Assembly: GCF_007992835.1 (NCBI RefSeq)
Contig: NZ_BKBA01000011.1
Coordinates: 62,001-126,000, forward strand
Direction: 5' to 3'
DNA: 64,000 nucleotides
Source: Knoellia locipacati
GTDB taxonomy: Bacteria; Actinomycetota; Actinomycetes; Actinomycetales; Dermatophilaceae
Shown here: positions 53,919-62,661 of the stretch, in pieces
Layout: each line of letters begins with the position of its first letter
Numbering within the stretch: the stretch's first letter is position 1
Made by a program: the position numbers and the translations under genes
The notes under the pieces: generated by a model
Databases searched by the model: none
Seen by the model: only the letters and a program-made list of their open reading frames with translations
What the model was told of the DNA's origin: nothing

Positions 53919-54974
53919 ATGGCTGCAGCAGCCGTCACCAACGACCGCACGAAGTCCCTGGGGCTGGTCCTCGGGCAGATCGAGAAGCAGCACGGCAAGG
54001 GCGCGATCATGCGTCTGGGCGACGACGTGCGTCCCCCCATCGAGGTCATCCCCACGGGGTCGATCGCCCTCGACATCGCGCTCGGCATCGGAGGCCTGCC
54101 CCGCGGTCGTGTCGTCGAGATCTACGGCCCCGAGAGCTCGGGCAAGACGACGGTCGCCCTGCACGCCGTCGCCAGTGCGCAGCGGGCCGGTGGCATCGCC
54201 GCGTTCATCGACGCGGAGCACGCCCTCGACCCGGAGTACGCCGCCAAGCTCGGCGTCGACACCGACAACCTCCTCGTGTCCCAGCCCGACACCGGTGAGC
54301 AGGCGCTCGAGATCGCCGACATGCTCATCCGCTCCGGTGCGCTCGACATCATCGTCATCGACTCCGTCGCCGCCCTCGTGCCGCGCGCCGAGATCGAGGG
54401 CGAGATGGGTGACAGCCACGTCGGCCTCCAGGCCCGCCTCATGAGCCAGGCGCTCCGCAAGATCACCGGTGCCCTCAACAACACCGGGACGACCGCGATC
54501 TTCATCAACCAGCTCCGCGAGAAGATCGGCGTCATGTTCGGCTCGCCCGAGACCACCACCGGTGGCAAGGCACTGAAGTTCTACGCCTCGGTCCGCCTCG
54601 ACGTGCGCCGCATCGAGACGCTCAAGGACGGCACCGACCCGGTCGGCAACCGCACCCGCGTCAAGGTCGTCAAGAACAAGGTCTCCCCGCCGTTCAAGCA
54701 GGCCGAGTTCGACATCCTCTACGGCCAGGGCATCTCCCGCGAGGGCGGCCTCATCGACATGGGTGTCGAGCAGGGCTTCGTCCGCAAGGCCGGTGCCTGG
54801 TACACGTACGAAGGCGACCAGCTCGGTCAGGGCAAGGAGAACGCCCGCAACTTCCTCAAGGACAACCCGGACCTCGCCGACGAGATCGAGCGCAAGATCA
54901 AGCAGAAGCTCAACATCGGTCCGCAGGCCGACAAGCCTCTCGAGGTCGTGCCCGAGGTCCCGGTCGACTTCTGA
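53919..54974 (+). CDS. recA: DNA recombination protein RecA
   Basis: Forms ATP-dependent filaments on single-stranded DNA for strand exchange and triggers LexA self-cleavage; 351 aa. Walker A GPESSGKT (70-77), [11 protein letters not shown] (Walker B), and the L2-type [21 protein letters not shown]. No intein is present. ATG at 53919; recX follows 16 nt after the stop. Upstream carries both a LexA box and a PafBC-type promoter. Confidence 0.99.
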   Translation: MAAAAVTNDRTKSLGLVLGQIEKQHGKGAIMRLGDDVRPPIEVIPTGSIALDIALGIGGLPRGRVVEIYGPESSGKTTVALHAVASAQRAGGIAAFIDAEHALDPEYAAKLGVDTDNLLVSQPDTGEQALEIADMLIRSGALDIIVIDSVAALVPRAEIEGEMGDSHVGLQARLMSQALRKITGALNNTGTTAIFINQLREKIGVMFGSPETTTGGKALKFYASVRLDVRRIETLKDGTDPVGNRTRVKVVKNKVSPPFKQAEFDILYGQGISREGGLIDMGVEQGFVRKAGAWYTYEGDQLGQGKENARNFLKDNPDLADEIERKIKQKLNIGPQADKPLEVVPEVPVDF

Positions 54975-54990
54975 GCAGGCGGCGACCTCG

Positions 54991-55572
54991 ATGCCGTTTG
55001 CCGACTCGGACGCACCTCCGCCCTCGTGGGTGGAGGTGCGTCCTCCGTCCAGCCCGCCGCCGCCCGACGCCGCCGTCGAGGGCGTCGAGCCCGACGCCCA
55101 TGACGTCGCGCGCCAGATCGTCCTGCGTCAGCTGACCAACGCCCCCAAGTCGCGCGCGCAGCTCGAGCAGGCGCTGGCCCGCAAGGGGTGCGATCCCGAC
55201 GTCGCCGCGACCGTCCTCGACCGCATGGAGGAGGTCGGCCTCGTCGACGACGAGGCCTATGCCGGGATGCTCGTCCGGTCGCAGCAGGCCGGCCGTGGAC
55301 TCGCCCGACGCGCCCTGGCGCAGACGCTGCGCCAGAAGGGCGTGAGCGACGAGGTCGCCGAATCCGTGCTCGACGAGGTCGACCCGGCCGACGAGGAGGA
55401 GCGGGCCCGCGAGCTCGTCGCCAAGAGGATGCGCCGGCTCCACGGTCTCGACGCCACGGTCCAGACCCGCCGGCTCGCGGGGCTGCTCGCGCGCAAGGGA
55501 TACCCGTCCGAGGTGTCGATGCGGCTCATCCGCGAGGCGATCGCCGAGGCCGACGAGCACCGCCGCGACTGA
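54991..55572 (+). CDS. recX: RecA regulator RecX
   Basis: Binds the RecA filament groove and inhibits it; 193 aa. A Pro-rich N-terminus of about 40 residues precedes the tandem three-helix repeats: ARQIVLRQLTNAPKSRAQLEQAL, LVDDEAYAGMLVRSQ, ARRALAQTLRQKGVSDEVAESVL, and a final RKGYPSEVSMRLIREAI. ATG at 54991, 16 nt after recA, so the two are co-transcribed. Ends before a strong bidirectional hairpin. Confidence 0.95.
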   Translation: MPFADSDAPPPSWVEVRPPSSPPPPDAAVEGVEPDAHDVARQIVLRQLTNAPKSRAQLEQALARKGCDPDVAATVLDRMEEVGLVDDEAYAGMLVRSQQAGRGLARRALAQTLRQKGVSDEVAESVLDEVDPADEEERARELVAKRMRRLHGLDATVQTRRLAGLLARKGYPSEVSMRLIREAIAEADEHRRD

Positions 55573-55642
55573 ACCGTCCCGACGAGCGAGGGGCCGGTGT
55601 CGCCGGAGCGGCGCCGCCCATGGTGGGCGAGGGCATGACGAA

Positions 55643-55668
55643 GGGCGAGGACCGCGTGGTCCTCGCCC
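55643..55668. terminator. Bidirectional terminator between recX and yceI
   Basis: GGGCGAGGACC (55643-55653) pairs perfectly with GGTCCTCGCCC (55658-55668) around loop GCGT, 11 bp. It serves the convergent genes on both sides. Confidence 0.75.
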
Positions 55669-55687
55669 CTCGGGTGTCCGGGAATGG

Positions 55688-56320
55688 TCAGGCGACAGCC
55701 GGGACCTGGGCGATCGCGGAGATGTCGAACTCGAGCTTGACCTTCTCGCTCACGAGGACGCCACCGGTCTCGAGGGCGGCGTTGAAGCTGAGGCCCCAGT
55801 CGCCACGGTCGATCGTCGTCGCACCCTCGAAGCCGATGCGGGTGTTGCCGTAGGGGTCCTTGGCCGAGCCGGTCTCCTCGAAGTCGATGGTGACGGGCTT
55901 GGTGACACCGTTGATGGTGAGGTCGCCGGTGATGGCCCAGTCGGCGACCTGACGCGCGACGGAGGTCGACGTGAAGGTGATCGTCGGGTAGTTCTCGATG
56001 TCGAAGAAGTCGGGGGTCTTGAGGTGACCGTCGCGCTGCTCGTTGCCGGTGGTGACCGAGGCGGCCGAGATCGTGACGTCGACCTTGGAGGCGGCCGGGT
56101 TGGCGGTGTCGACGTGGGCGGTGCCCTCGAACTCCTCGAAGCTGCCGCGGACCTTGGTGACCATCGCGTGGCGGGCCGAGAAGCCGAGACGCGAGTGGCT
56201 CGGGTCGAGGACGTAGTCGCCGGTGATGTCGGAGACGAAGCTGCTGGCCGGCTCGGTGGCGACGGGGGCCGCCTGGGCGGCGGGGGTGGAGGTCTTGGTG
56301 GAGCGGTTGAACAGGCCCAT
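55688..56320 (-). CDS. YceI family lipocalin-like protein
   Basis: A 210-aa protein. After a short Ala/Pro-rich segment, the YceI domain starts with GDYVLDPSHSRLGFSARHAM. It continues with HVDTANPAASKVDVTI, LTINGVTKPVTIDFEETG and a final VSEKVKLEFDIS. The family binds polyisoprenoids or other long amphipathic molecules and is often exported; no clear signal peptide is present here, so it may be cytosolic. Transcribed from an unusually AT-rich promoter with an inverted repeat. Confidence 0.92.
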   Translation of the reverse strand: MGLFNRSTKTSTPAAQAAPVATEPASSFVSDITGDYVLDPSHSRLGFSARHAMVTKVRGSFEEFEGTAHVDTANPAASKVDVTISAASVTTGNEQRDGHLKTPDFFDIENYPTITFTSTSVARQVADWAITGDLTINGVTKPVTIDFEETGSAKDPYGNTRIGFEGATTIDRGDWGLSFNAALETGGVLVSEKVKLEFDISAIAQVPAVA

Positions 56321-56354
56321 GAGGAGTTCCTTCGGTGTGGAGTAGTTGTACCTT

Positions 56355-56391
56355 CAACCAAGAGCATGTCGCACATTGGTTGTCTTGTCAA
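56355..56391 (-). promoter_or_regulatory. yceI promoter with overlapping inverted repeat
   Basis: On the minus strand, TTGACA (56391-56386), 17 nt and CATGCT form a promoter candidate. CAACCAA (56355-56361) and TTGGTTG (56376-56382), an inverted repeat with a 14-nt spacer, overlap this core, as an operator would. No regulator gene lies adjacent. Confidence 0.5.
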
Positions 56392-56579
56392 GTATTGGTC
56401 GATCCCGGTTCGACGGGCCCTTGGGTCTGCCCATGCGAGCCATCACGGAGGGGGACTCCGCCACCCCGGAGCACCACTGCCGCTGACGTCACCGGGGTCT
56501 GGTGGCCGGTGTGCACCGCGGGCACTCTTGACCCCGACGGCGCAGCGGCGGTGTGGACGGACGGGAGACCCCAGGGCCG

Positions 56580-57551
<972 letters not shown>

Positions 57552-57576
57552 TCGAGCACGTACCCTTGACGGTGCC

Positions 57577-59094
57577 ATGAATGACCTCAAGACGTACGAC
57601 GTGCGCACGCACGGCTGCCAGATGAACGTCCACGACTCGGAGCGCCTCGCGGGGCTCCTCGAGACGGCGGGCTACGTCGACCTCGCCAGCGTGCCCGCTC
57701 AGGAGCGACCGGCCACCGCCGACGTCGTCGTGTTCAACACGTGCGCCGTGCGCGAGAACGCCGACAACAAGCTCTACGGCAACCTCGGGCAGCTGCGTCC
57801 CGCCAAGACGGCCAACCCCGACATGCAGATCGCCGTCGGCGGCTGCATGGCCCAGAAGGACCGCGCCAGCATCGTCCAGCGCGCGCCGTGGGTCGACGTC
57901 GTCTTCGGCACCCACAACATCGGCAGCCTCCCCGCTCTGCTCGACCGGGCCCGCCACAACAAGCGCGCCGAGGTCGAGATCCTCGAGTCGCTCGAGACCT
58001 TCCCGTCGACCCTCCCGACCCGACGTGACTCCGCGTACGCCGCGTGGGTCTCGATCTCGGTCGGCTGCAACAACACCTGCACGTTCTGCATCGTGCCGAG
58101 CCTGCGCGGCAAGGAGACCGACCGCCGGCCGGGCGAGATCCTCGCCGAGATCCAGGCGCTCGTCGACCAGGGCGTCGTCGAGATCACCCTGCTTGGCCAG
58201 AACGTCAACACCTACGGCGTCGAGTTCGGCGACCGCCTCGCGTTCGGCAAGCTGCTGCGGGCCTGTGGCGAGATCGAGGGCCTCGAGCGCGTGCGCTTCA
58301 CCAGCCCCCACCCGGCTGCGTTCACCGACGACGTCATCACCGCGATGGCGGAGACGCCCAACGTCATGCCCAGCCTGCACATGCCGCTCCAGTCCGGCTC
58401 CGACAAGGTCCTCAAGGACATGCGGCGGTCCTACCGGAGCGCGAAGTTCCTCGGCATCATCGACCGCGTCCGCGAGCAGATCCCCGACGCCGCGATCACC
58501 ACCGACATCATCGTGGGCTTCCCCGGCGAGACCGAGGAGGACTTCGCCGAGACGCTGCGCGTCGTCGAGCAGTCGCGCTTCTCCAGCGCCTTCACCTTCC
58601 AGTACTCCATCCGCCCCGGGACCCCGGCCGCGACGATGGAGGACCAGGTCCCCAAGGCCGTCGTCCAGGAGCGCTTCGAGCGTCTCGTCGCCCTCCAGGA
58701 CGAGCTGTCGTGGGCCGAGAACCGCGCGATCGAGGGCCGCACCGTCGAGGTGCTCGTCGCGCCGTTCGAGGGCCGCAAGGACACCGAGACCTCCCGGATG
58801 AGCGGTCGCGCCAAGGACAACCGCCTCGTGCACTTCTCGGTCCCCGAGGATGGGGACCGGCCGCGCCCGGGCGACGTGGTGAGCGTCGACGTCACCTATG
58901 GCGCGCCGCACCACCTCGTCGCCGACGGTGCTCTGCACGGCGGGACGTATGCCGTGCGTCGCACCTCCGGTGGTGACGCGTGGGAGTCGCTCCAGGACGC
59001 GCCCGTCCCCGGCAAGCCCTCGGTGAGCCTCGGGATGCCCTCGATCGGCAAGCCCGCAGCCGCGCCGGTGAGCGCCCCCGCCTGCGACATCTGA
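57577..59094 (+). CDS. miaB: tRNA-2-methylthio-N6-dimethylallyladenosine synthase
   Basis: A radical-SAM enzyme adding the methylthio group at A37 of tRNAs modified by MiaA; 505 aa. N-terminal [26 protein letters not shown], then the cluster C164-x3-C168-x2-C171 and a C-terminal TRAM domain. Compared with the usual ~450-aa protein it has an extra C-terminal tail of about 40 residues ([19 protein letters not shown]). Partner miaA lies downstream in this window. Confidence 0.96.
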   Translation: MNDLKTYDVRTHGCQMNVHDSERLAGLLETAGYVDLASVPAQERPATADVVVFNTCAVRENADNKLYGNLGQLRPAKTANPDMQIAVGGCMAQKDRASIVQRAPWVDVVFGTHNIGSLPALLDRARHNKRAEVEILESLETFPSTLPTRRDSAYAAWVSISVGCNNTCTFCIVPSLRGKETDRRPGEILAEIQALVDQGVVEITLLGQNVNTYGVEFGDRLAFGKLLRACGEIEGLERVRFTSPHPAAFTDDVITAMAETPNVMPSLHMPLQSGSDKVLKDMRRSYRSAKFLGIIDRVREQIPDAAITTDIIVGFPGETEEDFAETLRVVEQSRFSSAFTFQYSIRPGTPAATMEDQVPKAVVQERFERLVALQDELSWAENRAIEGRTVEVLVAPFEGRKDTETSRMSGRAKDNRLVHFSVPEDGDRPRPGDVVSVDVTYGAPHHLVADGALHGGTYAVRRTSGGDAWESLQDAPVPGKPSVSLGMPSIGKPAAAPVSAPACDI

Positions 59095-59143
59095 CCGGGA
59101 TACCGGATCCAGGGGGCACCGCCGACCGCTCCTGACACGCGAA

Positions 59144-59171
59144 GGCCCCACCACGCTCACGTGGTGGGGCC
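59144..59171. terminator. Bidirectional terminator after miaB
   Basis: GGCCCCACCAC (59144-59154) pairs perfectly with GTGGTGGGGCC (59161-59171) around GCTCAC, an 11-bp stem between the convergent miaB and MT0933-like genes. Confidence 0.75.
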
Positions 59172-59184
59172 GTTGCGCTGCGGG

Positions 59185-59418
59185 TCAGGCCGGGGGAGGC
59201 GGCGTCGCGTCGCCCCGCTCGCCGATCCTGTCGTCGAGGGCGTCGCGTCCCTGCTCCACCCGGTCGGCGTCGACGCCCCTGCTCTCGGCGAAGTCGCCCG
59301 CCCGGTCGAGACCCTGGTCGCTGTACTCCTCGACCTTGTCGGCGTGCTCCTCCGCCAGCTCACCGACCTTGTCGCTGTGATCGGCGATGAAGTCCTTCGC
59401 CTTGTCGAACATGCTCAT
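59185..59418 (-). CDS. MT0933-like small antitoxin-family protein
   Basis: A 77-aa very acidic helical protein (MSMFDKAKDFIADHSDKV then EEHADKVEEYSDQGLDRAGDF) ending in a Pro-rich tail. It matches the actinobacterial MT0933_antitox family (PF14013), named for sequence similarity to antitoxins; no toxin gene is adjacent, so real antitoxin activity is doubtful. A stress-related helper role is as likely. ATG at 59418. Confidence 0.78.
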   Translation of the reverse strand: MSMFDKAKDFIADHSDKVGELAEEHADKVEEYSDQGLDRAGDFAESRGVDADRVEQGRDALDDRIGERGDATPPPPA

Positions 59419-59526
59419 GGTCGCTCCTCACCTCGTCGGACACGGACGGTTCCACTGTGCCGCACCCGTCGCGTCCCGTGGACCCGGAGGCGCGGGCCAT
59501 CTCCGGTGATCTGAGAGAATCGGAGC

Positions 59527-60180
59527 ATGACGATCCGCCCCATCACCATCACCGGCGAGCCGGTGCTCCACCGACGTGCCGAGCCGGTCGAGGTCATCGA
59601 CGACGGCATCCGCGAGCTCGTGGCCGACATGTACGAGACGATGGACGCCGCCCGCGGTGTCGGTCTCGCGGCGCCGCAGGTCGGGGTGGGGCTGCGGATC
59701 TTCACGTGGCAGATGGACAACCACGATGGCATCCCGGCGCGGGGCGTCGTCATCAACCCGTTCGTCTCCGCGAGCAAGCCGGCCGTGGGTGACCCCGACC
59801 CGCACGAGGAGTCCGAGGGTTGCCTGTCGGTGCCGGGTGAGTCCTTCCCGCTGCGGCGTGGCGAGAGCGCGACGCTCACCGGTCTGGACCTCGACGGCAA
59901 CGAGATCTCCTACACCGCGACCGGGTGGTTCGCCCGCATGTTCCAGCACGAGTACGACCACCTCAACGGCTTCCTCTACGTCGACCGCCTCCAGGGCAAG
60001 TGGGCCCGCAAGGCCAAGAAGGCCGTGAAGTCCCACGAGTGGGGCAAGCCGGGCCTCACGTGGATGCCGGGCCAGGACCGCGACCCGTTCGGCCACGACG
60101 ACGTCGACGAGGACGAGTTCGAGGCAGAGGGCGGGCACGCCGAGGACCACACCCGGTCCGAGGACGAGCTTGCCCGCTGA
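59527..60180 (+). CDS. def: Peptide deformylase
   Basis: Removes the formyl group from nascent protein N-termini using Fe/Zn; 217 aa. Motif 1 GVGLAAPQVG (44-53), motif 2 EGCLS (metal Cys99) and motif 3 HEYDH (141-145) are intact. The C-terminus has a Lys-rich part then an acidic D/E tail. Its end overlaps the TTG start of miaA by 11 nt, so def and miaA are coupled. Confidence 0.96.
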   Translation: MTIRPITITGEPVLHRRAEPVEVIDDGIRELVADMYETMDAARGVGLAAPQVGVGLRIFTWQMDNHDGIPARGVVINPFVSASKPAVGDPDPHEESEGCLSVPGESFPLRRGESATLTGLDLDGNEISYTATGWFARMFQHEYDHLNGFLYVDRLQGKWARKAKKAVKSHEWGKPGLTWMPGQDRDPFGHDDVDEDEFEAEGGHAEDHTRSEDELAR

Positions 60181-61111
60181 CGCCCCGGGCGGGAGCCCGC
60201 TCGTCGTCGCGGTCGTCGGGCCCACTGCGAGCGGCAAGTCCGAGCTCGCCCTGCGGGTCGCGGAGAGGGTCGGTGGCGAGGTCGTCAGCGCCGACGCCAT
60301 GCAGCTCTACCGCGGCATGGACATCGGCACCGCGAAGCTCCCGGTCGCCGAGCGCAGGGGAGTGCCGCACCACCTCATCGACGTCCTCGACGTCACCGAC
60401 GAGGCGACGATCGCCCGCTACCAGGTCGACGCCCGCGCCTGCATCGACGACATCCGTGCCCGCGGTCTGCACCCCGTCGTCGCGGGCGGGTCCGGTCTCT
60501 ATGTCCGGGCCGCACTCGACCACCTCGACATCCCGCCCACGGACCCCGACGTGCGCGCGCGCCTCGAGGCGGCCGCGCAGGAGCGTGGTGGTGACGCCAT
60601 GTATGCCGTCCTCACCGAGCGCGATCCCGTTGCGGCACAGGCGATCGAGCCCCGCAACGTCCGTCGTGTCATCCGTGCCCTCGAGGTCGTCGAGATCACC
60701 GGACGGCCGTTCAGTGCCTCCATGCCCGAGCGGCGCCACCTGCACCCGACGGTCACCGTGGGGCTGCGCCCGCCGCGCGACGTCCTCGACGAGCGCATCG
60801 ACCGCCGCGTCGAGCAGATGTGGCGCGACGGTCTCGTGGACGAGGTCCGCGCACTCGTGCCCCACGGCATACGGGAGGGGCGGACGGCCTCGCGCGCGCT
60901 CGGCTACGCGCAGGCGCTGGCCGAGATCGACGGCACGATGGGCGCTGCCGAGGCGCAGGCCGAGACGGCGCAGCTGACCCGTCGCTACGCGCGCCGGCAG
61001 GAGTCCTGGTTCCGCCCGGACCCGCGCACGTGGTGGGTCGACCCCACGGCCGAGGGTGCCCTCGACGAGGCGCTCACCCATGTCGAGAACGCCATCGCGG
61101 ACAATGGCTGA
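60170..61111 (+). CDS. miaA: tRNA dimethylallyltransferase
   Basis: Transfers a dimethylallyl group to A37 of certain tRNAs; 313 aa. The P-loop VGPTASGKS lies at 16-24, then DAMQLYRGMDIGTAK and VVAGGSGLYVRA, all family blocks. TTG start at 60170 inside the def 3' end; no better start is nearby. An octamer copy forces the very rare Ile codon ATA in PHGIREG. The stop overlaps the dapF start region. Confidence 0.94.
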   Translation: MPADAPGGSPLVVAVVGPTASGKSELALRVAERVGGEVVSADAMQLYRGMDIGTAKLPVAERRGVPHHLIDVLDVTDEATIARYQVDARACIDDIRARGLHPVVAGGSGLYVRAALDHLDIPPTDPDVRARLEAAAQERGGDAMYAVLTERDPVAAQAIEPRNVRRVIRALEVVEITGRPFSASMPERRHLHPTVTVGLRPPRDVLDERIDRRVEQMWRDGLVDEVRALVPHGIREGRTASRALGYAQALAEIDGTMGAAEAQAETAQLTRRYARRQESWFRPDPRTWWVDPTAEGALDEALTHVENAIADNG

Positions 61112-61985
61112 CATGTCAGAGCTGCGGTTCACCAAGGGGCACGGCACCGAGAACGACTTCGTCGTCGTGCCCGACGTCGACGCGCGCCTCGACCTCGACG
61201 CCGACCTCACGCGACGTCTTGCCGACCGGCACGCCGGGGTGGGTGGCGACGGGGTCATCCGCGTCGTGCCCACCGCCGCGGCCATCGACGAGTCCGTGCG
61301 TGCGATGGCCGACCGGGCGCCGTGGTTCATGGACTACCGCAACGCCGACGGCTCGGTCGCCGAGATGTGCGGCAACGGCACCCGGGTCTTCGCGGCCTAC
61401 CTGCGTCGCGAGGGTCTCGAGACGGCAGACGAGTTCGAGATCGCGACGCGCGCGGGCATCAAGGGCATCCGGTTCGAGGGCGACGTCGTCGCGACCAACA
61501 TGGGCCGGTGGCACCTGCCCGAGGAGGAGAGGGCGCGGGCCGACGGCTTCGACGCCCTCGTCCACGTCGTCGGGCACGGCGACCCGTGGTCGGCGCTCTC
61601 GGTCGACATGGGCAACCCCCACACCGTCGTCGCGCTGCCCGAGGGCGTCGACCTCGACGGGCTCGACCTCCTGCACGTCCCCGAGGTCCGACCAGTGCCG
61701 CCGCACGGCACCAACGTCGAGTTCGTCCGGATCGTCGGGCCGGCCCACATCGCGATGCGCGTGCACGAGCGCGGCGTGGGCGAGACGCGGTCGTGCGGCA
61801 CGGGTGTCTGCGCCGCCGCGCTGGCGACGAGCTTCTGGGCCGGTGAGGCCGAGCCGACCCAGGACTGGACCGTCGACGTCCCGGGTGGTCGACTGCGCGT
61901 CCGTGCCCTGCCGCACCACGAGGTCGAGCTCGCCGGGCCGGCCGCGCTCGTGGCCGACGGCATGATCGACCTGTCGAGCCTCTGA
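61104..61985 (+). CDS. dapF: Diaminopimelate epimerase
   Basis: PLP-independent epimerase interconverting LL- and meso-diaminopimelate for lysine and cell wall; 293 aa. The two catalytic cysteines lie in MCGNGTR (C89) and SCGTGVC (C231). Start at ATG 61104, overlapping miaA by 8 nt; the ATG at 61113, just after the miaA stop, is an alternative that would shorten it by 3 residues. dapA and dapB are elsewhere in this window. Confidence 0.96.
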   Translation: MADMSELRFTKGHGTENDFVVVPDVDARLDLDADLTRRLADRHAGVGGDGVIRVVPTAAAIDESVRAMADRAPWFMDYRNADGSVAEMCGNGTRVFAAYLRREGLETADEFEIATRAGIKGIRFEGDVVATNMGRWHLPEEERARADGFDALVHVVGHGDPWSALSVDMGNPHTVVALPEGVDLDGLDLLHVPEVRPVPPHGTNVEFVRIVGPAHIAMRVHERGVGETRSCGTGVCAAALATSFWAGEAEPTQDWTVDVPGGRLRVRALPHHEVELAGPAALVADGMIDLSSL

Positions 61986-62006
61986 CCCGACGGCGCACGG
62001 CCCACG

Positions 62007-62025
62007 CCCGCCGGCGTCAGGCGGG
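62007..62025. terminator. Short hairpin at the dapF/RsmC convergent junction
   Basis: CCCGCC (62007-62012) and GGCGGG (62020-62025) with a 7-nt loop; it overlaps the last codons of the RsmC-like gene. Weak terminator candidate. Confidence 0.35.
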
Positions 62026-62640
62026 ACGGACCTCGAGGACGCGGAAGCCCTTGCTCGACGCGAGCCGGGCACACGGCATACGCAGCTCTGCCTCGATCCA
62101 CCGCTGGAGGCTGTCGGAGCCGAGGTTCTTCTGCACGACGAGGTAGGCCCTTCCGCCCGGTGCCAGCCGAGGCAGCCAGAGCCGGAGCAGATCGTGCAGC
62201 GCGGCCTTGCCGATGCGGATCGGGGGGTTGGACCAGATGAGGTCGTATGCCGTCCCGTCCGCGACCGCCTCCGGCGTCACCGCGCGGACGTGGCTCAGAC
62301 CCAGGGCCTCGGCGTTGCGGTTGGTGAGGTCCACGCTGCGCTCGTTGACGTCGACCGCGACGACGTCGGCGTGGGTCGACAGCATCCCGAGCGTGAGCGC
62401 GATCGGGCCCCATCCGCAGCCGAGGTCGAGGAACCGTCCCGAGGGTGGGGGAGCGGGGACCTCCTCGAAGAGGACCGCCGTGCCCTTGTCGAGTCCTCCG
62501 GGGCTGAAGATGCCCGGGGCGACCTCGACGGTCACGCGCCGGCCGGCCAGGGTGACGTCGAGTGGGCGGCGCTCGTCCGGGGTGGCCGGGTTGGCGGTGA
62601 AGTAGTGCTCGCGCGAATCCGTTCGCCCCGAGTCGGTCAT
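62017..62640 (-). CDS. RsmC-like class I SAM-dependent methyltransferase
   Basis: A 207-aa methyltransferase of the MTS/RsmC type (16S rRNA guanine N2). SAM motif FLDLGCGWGPIAL, then VVAVDVNERSV and the catalytic SNPPIRIGK of the NPP type. It lacks the N-terminal duplicated domain of E. coli RsmC (343 aa), like many single-domain relatives, so the target is not sure. ATG at 62640; divergent from hflX with only 21 nt between starts. Confidence 0.85.
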   Translation of the reverse strand: MTDSGRTDSREHYFTANPATPDERRPLDVTLAGRRVTVEVAPGIFSPGGLDKGTAVLFEEVPAPPPSGRFLDLGCGWGPIALTLGMLSTHADVVAVDVNERSVDLTNRNAEALGLSHVRAVTPEAVADGTAYDLIWSNPPIRIGKAALHDLLRLWLPRLAPGGRAYLVVQKNLGSDSLQRWIEAELRMPCARLASSKGFRVLEVRPA

Positions 62641-62661
62641 AGGTGAGACCCTAGACGGAAC

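Noticed and set aside
56321-56579. Possible SAM/SAH or cobalamin riboswitch before the homocysteine methyltransferase gene
   Set aside because: I looked for the conserved core segments of these riboswitches and did not find them; only the yceI promoter and GC-rich stems are visible.
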